Below are positions 8,972-16,999 of a stretch of DNA of 37,678 bases, piece after piece; position 1 is the stretch's first letter; each line of letters begins with the position of its first letter. The position numbers and the translations under genes are program-made. The DNA is from an uncultured Erythrobacteraceae bacterium (GTDB lineage Bacteria > Pseudomonadota > Alphaproteobacteria > Sphingomonadales > Sphingomonadaceae), in contig CAMLQG010000026.1 of the NCBI GenBank assembly GCA_946482075.1, positions 1 to 37,678 on the forward strand. Reading direction: 5' to 3'. Under the pieces are notes generated by a model. It was not told the DNA's origin. It did no database searches and saw nothing but the letters and a program-made list of their open reading frames with translations.

Positions 8972-10573
8972 TCAACGCGAAACCTTGATCCCCGCTACTT
9001 CGCGATCCCAGGTGGCGGCGGTCACCCCTTCCGCACGCAGCTCGAATTTCAGCACGCGGCCCACCGCATTGCGCGGAAGCTCGGCGCGGAACTCGATATA
9101 GCGCGGCACTGCGAAGTAGGGCAGCTGGTCGATGGACCAGCGGCAGATTTCCTCCTCGCTCGCGACCAGCTCTTCGCGCAGCACGATGGTGGCCTTGATG
9201 TCGTCTTCGGAAGCGAGCTTGGACGGGACCGAGTGCACGGCCACATCGGCGACGGCCGGATGGGTCCGGAACGTGCCTTCCAGCTCGAAGCTTGAGATGT
9301 TCTCGCCCCGGTTGCGCATGTAATCTTTTTTGCGGTCGACGAAGGAGAGATGCCCTTCAGCATCGATCTTGCCGATGTCGCCGGTGTGGAACCACATGTC
9401 GCGCAACACTTCCGCCGTGGCTTCGGGGCGGCGCCAATAACCGCTGAACATGACATGCGGAATCCGGGGCCGCACGACGATCTCACCCGGCACATCCGGC
9501 TCCGCTTCGCGCGCGTCCTCCGCCAGAATGCGAACGTCCAGATAGTCGAGCGCCACGCCCGTTGCCGCCGGCGGCACTTCACGGCCGGGATGGGTAGCGA
9601 TCGGGCAGCACTCCGTCATCCCGTATCCTGCGGCGGCGGCGTATTTGATCCCGAAACGCTGCTTCCAGCGATCCTGCATCTCGCGCAGGAACGGCGCGCC
9701 GAACACGCTGCGGATCTGTCCGTGGCAGCGCTTCTCTTCCTCGGTTTCCGGCGCTTCGATGAGCAGCGGGAACATGGTGGACAGGCCGAACATCGCGGTC
9801 GCGCCCGAGCGCTCGATATCGGCCCAGAAACCGGAAACCGAGAAGCGGGGTGACAGGACGAACGTGATGTTGAGCTGGAGGCAGGCCATCATCACGCCCA
9901 CCGCGGCGAGGTGAAACAGGGGCAGCGCGGCCCAGAGCGTGTCGTCACGCGTCACGTTCTGCGACAGCAGTGTCGGATAGGACGCATTGGCCAGTGCGTT
10001 GTGGCACAGCATGCAGCCCTTGGACGGGCCGGTGGTGCCCGACGTGTAGATCAGCGTGGCGAGATCGCCCGGATGGAGATCCACGTCGATCACGCTTTCA
10101 TCCGAGCTGCGGAGGATATCGAACGCGTCGATCGCCAGGCGCGAACCGGTGGCCAGCGGCTCGCCGCGATAGACAAGCCGTTCGAGTTCGGGGAGCTGGC
10201 CTTCGATCGAAAGCAGCCGATCGGCATAGGCTGTTTCCGCGATCGCGAGGCGTGCGCCGGAATCGCTGATCTGGTGGCGCAGGAACTCGCCCTTGAAGGC
10301 GGTGTTGATGGGGACGAACACCGCGCCCATCTTGGTCACCGCGAACCACAGCAGGATCAGGTCGATGCTGGTGTCCATCAGCGCACAGATCCGGTCGCCC
10401 GGTTCGATGCCGAGTGCCGCCAGACCATGGGCAAGCCCGTTCGATCCGCGCTCGATATCGGCGAAAGTGTATTTGTCGCCCGCAATGTCGAGGAACACCT
10501 TGTCCGGATTGCTCCTGACCGCGTTGCTCAGGATCTGCGGGATGGTTACGGCATCGGGATTGGCCCAGGTCAT
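8972..10573 (-). CDS. AMP-dependent acyl-CoA synthetase/ligase
   Basis: 533 aa ANL-superfamily enzyme that activates a carboxylic acid with ATP and CoA. The P-loop-like motif is LIYTSGTTGPSKG, the A5 region is YGMTECCP, the A7 motif is WFHTGDIG and the hinge is DRKKDYMRNRGENIS. The C-terminal catalytic Lys is expected in the PRNAVGRVLK segment. Overall layout resembles CaiC/FadD-like ligases. The ATG at 10573 is preferred because GGAGAG lies five bases upstream; earlier in-frame ATGs lack this. A strong terminator separates it from the amidohydrolase gene upstream, so it may have its own promoter in 10574-10644. Acid specificity is unknown; the likely job is the entry activation step of this pathway. 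Confidence 0.92.
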   Translation of the reverse strand: MTWANPDAVTIPQILSNAVRSNPDKVFLDIAGDKYTFADIERGSNGLAHGLAALGIEPGDRICALMDTSIDLILLWFAVTKMGAVFVPINTAFKGEFLRHQISDSGARLAIAETAYADRLLSIEGQLPELERLVYRGEPLATGSRLAIDAFDILRSSDESVIDVDLHPGDLATLIYTSGTTGPSKGCMLCHNALANASYPTLLSQNVTRDDTLWAALPLFHLAAVGVMMACLQLNITFVLSPRFSVSGFWADIERSGATAMFGLSTMFPLLIEAPETEEEKRCHGQIRSVFGAPFLREMQDRWKQRFGIKYAAAAGYGMTECCPIATHPGREVPPAATGVALDYLDVRILAEDAREAEPDVPGEIVVRPRIPHVMFSGYWRRPEATAEVLRDMWFHTGDIGKIDAEGHLSFVDRKKDYMRNRGENISSFELEGTFRTHPAVADVAVHSVPSKLASEDDIKATIVLREELVASEEEICRWSIDQLPYFAVPRYIEFRAELPRNAVGRVLKFELRAEGVTAATWDREVAGIKVSR

Positions 10574-10644
10574 TCTACTCTCCAGACGGATTGCGGTCTT
10601 GCTCATGCGGGATGGCCGCATGCCCGCGCGGGCGGCAGCTCAAG

Positions 10645-10671
10645 AAAAAACCCCGCGCCTTGGCGCGGGGG
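10645..10671 (-). terminator. Rho-independent terminator after the amidohydrolase gene
   Basis: Read on the minus strand, CCCCGCGCC-AA-GGCGCGGGG is followed directly by a run of six T. This is a textbook intrinsic terminator placed 13 bases after the amidohydrolase stop. Confidence 0.92.
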
Positions 10672-10683
10672 CAATGGTCCGGT

Positions 10684-11928
10684 TCAGGCCTTGTACTTGG
10701 CGGGGACATCGAACTTGAAGATGCGGGCCGCGTTGAGGCCGAGCAGCTTGCGGCGCGTTTCTTCCTTGAGCTGCGGGTTGAAGGTCCGCTCGATCGCTTC
10801 GGCGGAATGCGGCCAGGACCCTTCATGATGGGGATAGTCGTTCGCCCACATGAAGTTGTTCTCCAGCCCGAACTGTTCGACCTGATAGGTGGCGGATGCA
10901 TCCTCGCCGAAGGAAGCGAAACAGTTGGTCTTGTAGTAGTCGCTCGGCAGGCCCTGCAGCTTGGGCGAAACCCACATGTGATGCTTCTTCGTGGCTTCGT
11001 CCATCGATTCGAGCATCCAGGGCACCCAGCCGGCATTGGCTTCGATCGTCCCGGCACGCAGCTTGGGGAAGCGTTCGAACACGCCGGACGCGCACATGTT
11101 GACGATCGGCTCGATCGTGGGGGCGAGCGAGTGGATCACGTAGTTGATCACGGCGCCTCCGGTGCTGCGCGCGCCGCGCGGATCCATGCCGGTGGAGACG
11201 TGATAGGTGATCGCCAGGTCCGCTTCCTGGATCGCGGCCCACATCGGATCGTACATCTTGAGGTTGTAGTTCGGGTCCGACACGTTAGGCGGGCCGAAGA
11301 TGGGCTTGGACGGCAGGGTAAGGCAGCGATAGCCGAGCTTGGCCACGCGCTGCACTTCGGCGATGGCAAGGCCGACGTCCGCCGTGCAGATCGCCGCCGC
11401 CGGATTGCAGAAATCCCAGTGGGGCGAGCAGACCTCATAGGCCCAGTCGTTCCATGCGCTGGCCTGTGCCGCGATGAATTCCGGGATGGAGGACGCGAAC
11501 ATCATCAATGCGGGGCCGTTGGGGAAGATCACTTCGCCATCGATGCCGTCGCGGCGCTGGTCGGCCACGCGGACCGAGATGTCCTCGCCGACCTGTTGGT
11601 CCGGCGCGGGCAGCGTGCCGCCGGTCTTCATGCGGTATTCGTCCTCGCCGGTGACGTCGAACTCGACCAGCGGGTGAGCGCGCACACCTTCGACCACGAG
11701 ATATTTCACGCCGTCGCGCACTTCCTGGCGCGGCAGCAGGCTGTGCCACTTCTCGTCGATTCGCTTGTGGAACACGTCGCGCGGCGGCATTAGATGCGCG
11801 TCCACCGAGATCATGTAATATTTGTTGCCGGCATCCGGGTAGGGGCTCTGCTCCCAGCCCTGCGGCTTCGGGGTTTCGAGCCGCCATTGGTTTTCAGGAT
11901 TGACGATTTCCGCCAGGTTCGTGGCCAT
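10684..11928 (-). CDS. Amidohydrolase-2 family metal-dependent hydrolase/decarboxylase
   Basis: 414 aa TIM-barrel protein of the amidohydrolase 2 (PF04909-like) family. Candidate metal ligands are D43 and H45 in ISVDAHLMPP, a His in LAITYHVSTG and the late Asp in MWANDYPHHEGSW. Family members include decarboxylases (ACMSD, gamma-resorcylate) and C-C or lactone hydrolases. Start ATG at 11928 (MATNLAEIV) follows AGGAGAG; the frame stays open far upstream but only this start has a ribosome site. It is divergent from the SDR gene across a 286-base region and ends at a strong terminator. In a CoA-dependent catabolic cluster it could cleave or decarboxylate a ring-opened product; that is inference. 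Confidence 0.87.
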   Translation of the reverse strand: MATNLAEIVNPENQWRLETPKPQGWEQSPYPDAGNKYYMISVDAHLMPPRDVFHKRIDEKWHSLLPRQEVRDGVKYLVVEGVRAHPLVEFDVTGEDEYRMKTGGTLPAPDQQVGEDISVRVADQRRDGIDGEVIFPNGPALMMFASSIPEFIAAQASAWNDWAYEVCSPHWDFCNPAAAICTADVGLAIAEVQRVAKLGYRCLTLPSKPIFGPPNVSDPNYNLKMYDPMWAAIQEADLAITYHVSTGMDPRGARSTGGAVINYVIHSLAPTIEPIVNMCASGVFERFPKLRAGTIEANAGWVPWMLESMDEATKKHHMWVSPKLQGLPSDYYKTNCFASFGEDASATYQVEQFGLENNFMWANDYPHHEGSWPHSAEAIERTFNPQLKEETRRKLLGLNAARIFKFDVPAKYKA

Positions 11929-12214
11929 GTTTCTCTCCTTGATCCGATCTCTTCCGGCGCCGTGCGCGCCTGTTAATGCGGGGATATCACAGCTCACCTG
12001 CACCTTGAAGGCGTGGAAGTGCAATGGTTCTGTTGCCTTGACTGGCAATCGCCATTGTCCCGCATGGTCAGAATGGCCAAAGCTTGGACTTTTCGGGCTT
12101 TTCGGCCGCCTTTCGCACCCGGGCCCGAGTTGGCAAAGGAGCCTTCGCGGGTTAGATCGAAAGTGAATGGCGGTTCGCGGAAAGCGGCATTTCTCGAAGC
12201 ATTGGGAGACGAAA
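11929..12214. promoter_or_regulatory. Divergent control region, amidohydrolase / SDR genes
   Basis: 286 bases without a gene between divergent starts. The region holds an inverted pair CAATGG (12022-12027) and CCATTG (12052-12057) flanking TTGCCTTGACTGGCAA, which contains a TTGCC/GGCAA inverted repeat and a TTGACT hexamer. This could be an operator-promoter for either direction. No regulator gene is adjacent, and the reading is tentative. Confidence 0.35.
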
Positions 12215-13015
12215 ATGGAATCCGAACTGAAGGGCAAGCGCGCCCTGGTCACCGGCAGCAGCTCGGGCATCGGCGCGGGGATCGCGCAATATCTTGCCGG
12301 CGAAGGCGTGCGGGTTGCGGTGCATGGCCGCAATGCCGGCCCGGCGCAGGACGTGGCGAAGCGGATCACCGATGCGGGCGGGGAAGCGATCGTGGTGACC
12401 GGCGACCTTTCGACCGATGCCGGCGCGCAGCAGGTCCATGATGCGGTCCAGTCGGGCCTCGGCGGGCTCGACGTGCTGGTCAACAATGTCGGCGGTCCGG
12501 GCGGGGCTTTGACTTGGGACAACACCACGATGGATCAGTGGGTCGACCAGTACCAGCTCAACACGTTGACCGCGGTGCGCATGATCATGCACTTCCTGCC
12601 GGGCATGAAGGAGCAGGGCTTCGGTCGGATCATCCAGATCGCCAGCATTGCCGGCATTCGCCCGTTCCCGAACCAGGTGCCGGCCTATTGCGCGTCCAAG
12701 GCGGCGATGATGTCGATGAATATCAGCCTCGCACAGACAGTGGCCGGCACGGGCGTGACGGCCAATTGCATCACGCCCGGCTTCGTCGCGACCCAGGGCC
12801 TGCAGGACTATGTGCTGGCGTCTCCCGGCAACGAGGGTGCCAAGTGGGACGAGATCGAGCCGGCAGTGGCGCAAGGCTTCCGCTGCATGGTCGGGCGGCT
12901 GGGCAAGCCGGCGGACATCGCTTCGCTCGTCGCCTATCTCGCGCGGCCGTCCTCCAGTTGGATCACCGGTTCCAACTTCCGCATCGACGGCGGCACCGCC
13001 GACTGGATGAACTGA
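12215..13015 (+). CDS. Short-chain dehydrogenase/reductase (SDR) family oxidoreductase
   Basis: 266 aa classical SDR. The cofactor motif TGSSSGIG lies at residues 13-20 and the NNVGG motif near 90. The catalytic set is S144 (IASIAG), Y158 and K162 (YCASK), and the family's C-terminal NFRIDGGT is intact. It should oxidise or reduce an alcohol/ketone pair with NAD(P)(H). The start ATG at 12215 (MESELKGK) follows GGGAGACGAAA; the longer reading would add 16 unlikely residues. The SnoaL-like gene follows after 16 bases, making a two-gene unit divergent from the amidohydrolase gene. Confidence 0.92.
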   Translation: MESELKGKRALVTGSSSGIGAGIAQYLAGEGVRVAVHGRNAGPAQDVAKRITDAGGEAIVVTGDLSTDAGAQQVHDAVQSGLGGLDVLVNNVGGPGGALTWDNTTMDQWVDQYQLNTLTAVRMIMHFLPGMKEQGFGRIIQIASIAGIRPFPNQVPAYCASKAAMMSMNISLAQTVAGTGVTANCITPGFVATQGLQDYVLASPGNEGAKWDEIEPAVAQGFRCMVGRLGKPADIASLVAYLARPSSSWITGSNFRIDGGTADWMN

Positions 13016-13031
13016 GGAAAGAGAGGTTCCC

Positions 13032-13562
13032 ATGGCGACGACAGTCGAAGACCTGATCGCATTCCACGAGATCGGCCAGGTGAAGTACCGCTACCTGCGC
13101 GCGCTCGATACGCATGACTGGGCGCTGATGAAGACCTGCTTCACCGAGAATGCGAGGGCCTGGTACAGCGGCGGCAAGTACGTGTCCGAAGGGCGCGACG
13201 GGATCGTGGACCTGCTGGCAGGCATCATCCCCGAGAACAGCTTCGTCGGCAGCCATGTGGTGATGCATCCGGAGATCGAGTTCACCAGCCCGACCGCGGC
13301 GAAGGGCGTATGGCGGCTGCAGGATATCGTGCATTTCCTGGATGACCGGACGACCTACGAGAATTTCGAGATCAAGGGCGGCGAGGAGATGGTGGGCGCA
13401 GGCTATTACTACGACCGCTATGAGAAGGTCGGCGGCGAGTGGCTGATCTCCAGCACGGGCTATGAGCGGATCTTCGAGTATTGCGAGCCGCGCGACGGGC
13501 GGCCGGGCTTCAAGCTGCTGGTGAATCCCACGCTGGGGCGGCACGAGGGCGACCAAGCCTAG
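13032..13562 (+). CDS. SnoaL-like / NTF2-fold protein, possible dehydratase
   Basis: 176 aa protein of the SnoaL-like (nuclear transport factor 2 fold) family. The opening pattern, VEDLIAFHEIGQVKYRYLRALD followed by DWALMKTCFTENARAWY in sense though not quoted whole, is typical of the cone-shaped barrel group that includes bile-acid 7-alpha-dehydratase, scytalone dehydratase and ring-hydroxylating dioxygenase beta subunits. A dehydratase, isomerase or non-catalytic partner role is possible. It follows the SDR by 16 bases with a GAGGAAAGAGAGG ribosome site and ends at an intrinsic terminator, so the two are co-transcribed. Confidence 0.8.
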   Translation: MATTVEDLIAFHEIGQVKYRYLRALDTHDWALMKTCFTENARAWYSGGKYVSEGRDGIVDLLAGIIPENSFVGSHVVMHPEIEFTSPTAAKGVWRLQDIVHFLDDRTTYENFEIKGGEEMVGAGYYYDRYEKVGGEWLISSTGYERIFEYCEPRDGRPGFKLLVNPTLGRHEGDQA

Positions 13563-13599
13563 CATAGGCGGAAGACCTTTTCCGCTGGAGGAATGCGAA

Positions 13600-13631
13600 G
13601 GCGTCGGACTCTGGTCCGGCGCCTTTCGTTT
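13600..13631 (+). terminator. Intrinsic terminator closing the SDR-SnoaL unit
   Basis: Stem GGCGTCGGAC (13600-13609), loop TCTG and GTCCGGCGCC (13614-13623) pair with one G-T wobble. TTTCGTTT follows. It separates the catabolic cluster from the efflux operon. Confidence 0.85.
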
Positions 13632-13682
13632 GCGCGCAAGTTGAGGAAACCCATGTGCGGGTAAGGGTGTGAAAGTGGACGC

Positions 13683-13740
13683 TTGACCGACTCGCGCCGA
13701 GAATATATTTGCCTGAGCAATAATTGCAGAAGCAGGCAAA
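13683..13740 (+). promoter_or_regulatory. marR promoter with TTGC/GCAA operator array
   Basis: A TTGACC -35 hexamer (13683-13688) precedes TATATT (13704-13709) or TATTTG at 17-base spacing. Immediately downstream are four alternating half-sites: TTGC (13710-13713), GCAA (13717-13720), TTGC (13724-13727) and GCAA (13736-13739). They form GCAAT-A-ATTGC and an outer TTTGCCTG/CAGGCAAA inverted repeat. MarR operators of the TTGCCTAGGCAA type are known, so autorepression by the adjacent MarR is the likely control. Confidence 0.7.
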
Positions 13741-14222
13741 TGTCCGACACATTCTACACGCCGGAAAATTTCCATCCGAAGTTCTCGATCGGCTACCTGC
13801 TGCGCCGGGCGAGCAAGCTGGGCCTTGCGCGGGTGGAAGCAGCCTTCGCCGATCGCGAGATCACTTTCACCCAATGGGCCACGCTGGCGCTGCTGCACAC
13901 CGGCATCGCCGACACTTGCGGTGGCGTGGCGCGCGACCTGGGCCACAATGCCGGCGCGATGACCCGCGTGGTCGACGCGCTGGAGGAACGCGGCCTGCTG
14001 AAGCGCTGTGCGCACGCGACCGACCGGCGCATCACCAGGCTGCACGTCACGCCCGAAGGCACCAAGGTGCTGGAGACGCTCGGCGGAAGAGTGATGAGCG
14101 TCTGGAACGAGGTTCTGGGGCCGATGGAATCCGAGGATATCCTCCAACTGATCGCGCTGCTCAACAAGCTGCTCCTGCGGCTGGAAGACCTGGACGGCCA
14201 GCCTTCGGAGATCGGCCGATGA
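13740..14222 (+). CDS. MarR family transcriptional regulator
   Basis: 160 aa winged-helix repressor. The recognition helix region is CGGVARDLGHNAGAMTRVVD and the wing carries the family's D-R-R (ATDRRITRLHVTPEG). It is expected to be a dimer released from DNA by a small phenolic or drug-like ligand. I chose the ATG at 13740 (MSDTFYTP), with GCAGG upstream; an upstream TTG frame would run through the promoter. Its stop overlaps the outer-membrane factor start (ATGA), so it is the first gene of an efflux operon that it probably represses. Confidence 0.9.
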   Translation: MSDTFYTPENFHPKFSIGYLLRRASKLGLARVEAAFADREITFTQWATLALLHTGIADTCGGVARDLGHNAGAMTRVVDALEERGLLKRCAHATDRRITRLHVTPEGTKVLETLGGRVMSVWNEVLGPMESEDILQLIALLNKLLLRLEDLDGQPSEIGR

Positions 14223-15661
14223 TCCGCCCGAGATTATGGGCCCCCCTGGCCAGCATCGCGATGCTGGCCGCCTGTGCGACGCCTCGTGCCCAACCGGAAG
14301 TGACGCCGGTGGCCGGGGCGTCGCTAAATCTCGGTGCAACGCCGGCGCCTGCGATCGATGCGCAATGGTGGACCGGGCTGGGCGATGCGCAGCTCGACCG
14401 GATCATGGCGGACGCGCTGGCGGGCTCTCCCCGGCTCGACATGGCGCTCGCCCGGCTGCGCGAGGCGCGGTCCTATGTCGACATCCAGCGCGCCGGCCAG
14501 CTGCCCACCATCGCGGTCGACGCGAACGAGCAGCGCACGCGCCTGTCCGACAAATACATCATTCCGCCGCCCTATGGCGGCACCACCCGCTGGATGGGCC
14601 AGGCCCAGGCGACGCTTGGATGGAATCTCGATTTCTGGGGCAAGCAGGCCTCCGCCGTGGCCCAGGCCCGCGCTTCCGCGGATGCCGCGGCGCTCGACGT
14701 CTATGCCGCACGCCTAGCGCTGACCGGTGCGGTCGCGCAGACCTATGTCGAACTGGCCCGCACCGAACGCCAGATCGCCATCGCCCAGGCCAATATCGGC
14801 CAGCGCGACCATGCGCTGAAGCTCACTCAGGTGCGGATCAGGAGCGGGCTCGCCAGCACGCTCGATGCCCGCGCGGCCGAAACGCTCGTCGCCCAGTCGC
14901 GCCAGGCTCTGGTCCAGGCCGAAGGCCAGCGCGAAGTGCTGCGCCATGCTCTCGCCATGCTGGCGGGCCGGGGGGCGGATTATTACGCCGGTATCAGCCC
15001 CACGAAGATCGCTTTCGACAGCGCTCTGCCGCTGCCCGCCGTGCTACCTGCCGATCTCCTTGCCCGCCGGCCTGACGTGCAGTCCGCGCTCGCCCGGATC
15101 GACGCGGCGAAGCAAGGCCGCGAAGTGGCGCGAAAGGCCTTCTATCCCGACATCAACCTTACTGCGCTGATCGGCCCGCAGGCGATCGGGCTCGGTAATC
15201 TCTTCACCGGCGGCGCAGTGGCCTATGGCGCGGGCGGGGCGATCCATTTGCCGATCTTCGAAGGCGGTCGCCTGACTGCCGAGCATGAAGGGGCGACTGC
15301 CCGGCTCGATGGCGCGATCGCGGATTACAACGAAGCCGTGCTGGGCGCAGTGCGCGAAGCGGCGGACGCGATCGCACTGGTCCAGAATTCGCGAGCGGAA
15401 CTAGTCCAGCAACGCGCCGCGCTTACTGGCCTGAGCGAACTCACCCGATTGAACCGCGTGCGCCAGTCATCCGGTCTCGATTCCCGGCTCGACCTGATCG
15501 GCCCGGATATCGACCTGTTGCAGGCCCAGCAGGCGGAAGCCGACCTGCAGGCCCAGTCCCTCATTTCCGCGATCCGGCTGGTGATCGCGGTGGGCGGCGG
15601 CTTCGATCCCGCCGCCCAGCCGCAAACCGCCGCCGCCACTCTTTCAAGGCAAGTGCCATGA
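14219..15661 (+). CDS. NodT-family outer-membrane efflux lipoprotein
   Basis: 480 aa TolC/OprM-like outer-membrane channel. It starts with a lipoprotein signal, lipobox LAAC with Cys19, and has the two repeated coiled-coil regions of the OEP family (ARLREARSYVDIQRAGQLP, and GREVARKAFYPDINLTALIG later). The NodT subfamily phrase ADLLARRPDVQSA is present. It would give the outer-membrane exit of a tripartite pump with the next two genes. The ATG at 14219 overlaps the marR stop by four bases, and its own stop overlaps the adaptor start, indicating tight coupling. Confidence 0.93.
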   Translation: MIRPRLWAPLASIAMLAACATPRAQPEVTPVAGASLNLGATPAPAIDAQWWTGLGDAQLDRIMADALAGSPRLDMALARLREARSYVDIQRAGQLPTIAVDANEQRTRLSDKYIIPPPYGGTTRWMGQAQATLGWNLDFWGKQASAVAQARASADAAALDVYAARLALTGAVAQTYVELARTERQIAIAQANIGQRDHALKLTQVRIRSGLASTLDARAAETLVAQSRQALVQAEGQREVLRHALAMLAGRGADYYAGISPTKIAFDSALPLPAVLPADLLARRPDVQSALARIDAAKQGREVARKAFYPDINLTALIGPQAIGLGNLFTGGAVAYGAGGAIHLPIFEGGRLTAEHEGATARLDGAIADYNEAVLGAVREAADAIALVQNSRAELVQQRAALTGLSELTRLNRVRQSSGLDSRLDLIGPDIDLLQAQQAEADLQAQSLISAIRLVIAVGGGFDPAAQPQTAAATLSRQVP

Positions 15662-16836
15662 GCGATATCGAAGCACGGACCCAGCCGGACTCCGCCGAAG
15701 CCGCCCCCGGAACCAACGGTGCACGCCGCAAGGGATTGACGATCCTGCTGGTCGTGGTCGCGGTGTCGGCCGCCATCTTCCTGCTTTACGAATTGCTCCT
15801 GCCGCCCAGCGAGGAAACGGATGATGCCTATGTCGCGGGCGATGTGGTTTCGGTCACCGCGCAGGATCCGGGCCTGGTGCAGGGCATCTATGCCGACGAC
15901 ACGCAGATGGTGAAGGCCGGCCAGCCCCTGATCGATCTCGATCCGGCGACGGCCGATGTCGATCTCGCCGCTGCGGAAGCCGCACTTGCCCGTGCGGTGC
16001 GCGGCGTGCGTGGCGATTTCCTGCGGGTGAACGAAGGCGGCGCCGAAGTGGCGAACGCTCAGGCGCAGCTGAACAAGGCGCGTAACGACCTGGCCCGCCG
16101 CAGCCAGGCGGCGAGCGCGGGCGCGGTTTCGGCCGAGGAGGTGGCGCATGCTTCCGATGCCGTGAAGACCGCACAAGCCGCGCTCGCCCTCGCGCGGGCT
16201 CGCCAGTCCCAGGCCAGCGCGCAGGTGGGCGGCACTCAGCTTGCGACCAATCCCGCCGTGCTCGCCGCGATCGCAGACTATCGCCGCGCGGTGATCAAGC
16301 GCGGCCACATGCATGTCGTGGCGCCGGTCGCTGGCGTAGTCGCCCAGCGCCGCGTGCAGATCGGCCAGCAGATCGCTGCCGGCACGCCGCTGATGACGGT
16401 GGTGCCGCTCAACAAGGTGTGGATCGACGCCAATTTCCGCGAAACCCAGCTGAAGGATCTGCGGATCGGCCAGCCGGTGACGATCAAGGCGGATGTCTAT
16501 GGCGGCGACGTGGTCTATCACGGCAAGGTCGCGGGACTTTCGGCGGGCAGCGGCAACGCTTTCGCGCTGCTGCCGCCGCAGAACGCCAGCGGCAACTGGA
16601 TCAAGATCGTCCAGCGCCTGCCCGTGCGGGTGGAACTCGATCCCAAGGAACTGGACAAGAACCCCCTGCGCATCGGCCTGTCGGTGCAGGTGGAGGTGGA
16701 TACGTCCGATCGTTCCGGTTCGCTGCTGGCCCAGCCCGCGAAACCCGTCTCCGACAAGCAGCCGGCCGATGCTGCCGAGCAGGCCCGCGTGGACGCGAAG
16801 ATCGCCCAGATCATCGCCGCCAATCGCGGGCGGTGA
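15658..16836 (+). CDS. emrA: EmrA-type HlyD family efflux adaptor
   Basis: 392 aa periplasmic adaptor. There is one N-terminal membrane helix (about residues 24-47, LTILLVVVAVSAAIFLLYEL). It is followed by a biotinyl-lipoyl half motif (ETDDAYVAGDVVSVTAQDPG), an alpha-helical hairpin rich in Ala/Gln (about 95-190) and the second half (HMHVVAPVAGVVAQRRVQIG). This layout is that of EmrA/HlyD adaptors that link an MFS pump to an outer-membrane channel. Starts by ATGA overlap with the channel gene. A 163-base gap with a strong palindrome separates it from the pump gene. The symbol is given by family analogy, not by proven orthology. Confidence 0.9.
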   Translation: MSDIEARTQPDSAEAAPGTNGARRKGLTILLVVVAVSAAIFLLYELLLPPSEETDDAYVAGDVVSVTAQDPGLVQGIYADDTQMVKAGQPLIDLDPATADVDLAAAEAALARAVRGVRGDFLRVNEGGAEVANAQAQLNKARNDLARRSQAASAGAVSAEEVAHASDAVKTAQAALALARARQSQASAQVGGTQLATNPAVLAAIADYRRAVIKRGHMHVVAPVAGVVAQRRVQIGQQIAAGTPLMTVVPLNKVWIDANFRETQLKDLRIGQPVTIKADVYGGDVVYHGKVAGLSAGSGNAFALLPPQNASGNWIKIVQRLPVRVELDPKELDKNPLRIGLSVQVEVDTSDRSGSLLAQPAKPVSDKQPADAAEQARVDAKIAQIIAANRGR

Positions 16837-16863
16837 GGGGCGGGGTGTCCCATAATCCCAATC

Positions 16864-16986
16864 CGTCATCCCAGCGCAGGCTGGGATCTCTCTCTAAAGG
16901 ACGCACCCGACCGACCGAGATCCCAGCCTGCGCTGGGATGACGAGATTCAATATGGTCTATCGTCGTTTCGCTCCTCGCAATGACG
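16864..16986. repeat. 27-bp perfect inverted repeat plus REP fragment inside the efflux operon
   Basis: Arms 16864-16890 and 16917-16943 are exact reverse complements over 27 bases (they begin CGTCATCCCAGCGCAGG and end ..GCTGGGATGACG). Each arm also holds CCCAGC-GCAG-GCTGGG. A second fragment at 16961-16986 (TCGTCGTTTCGCTCCTCGC..) matches the inner arm family of the 4319-4478 repeat. They lie between emrA and emrB and may tune expression of the pump. Confidence 0.9.
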
Positions 16987-16999
16987 GCAAGGTGGCGCA

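Noticed and set aside
10591..11793. 400-aa open frame opposite the amidohydrolase gene
   Set aside because: Composition follows the reverse complement of a well-supported gene, and it runs across a clear terminator.
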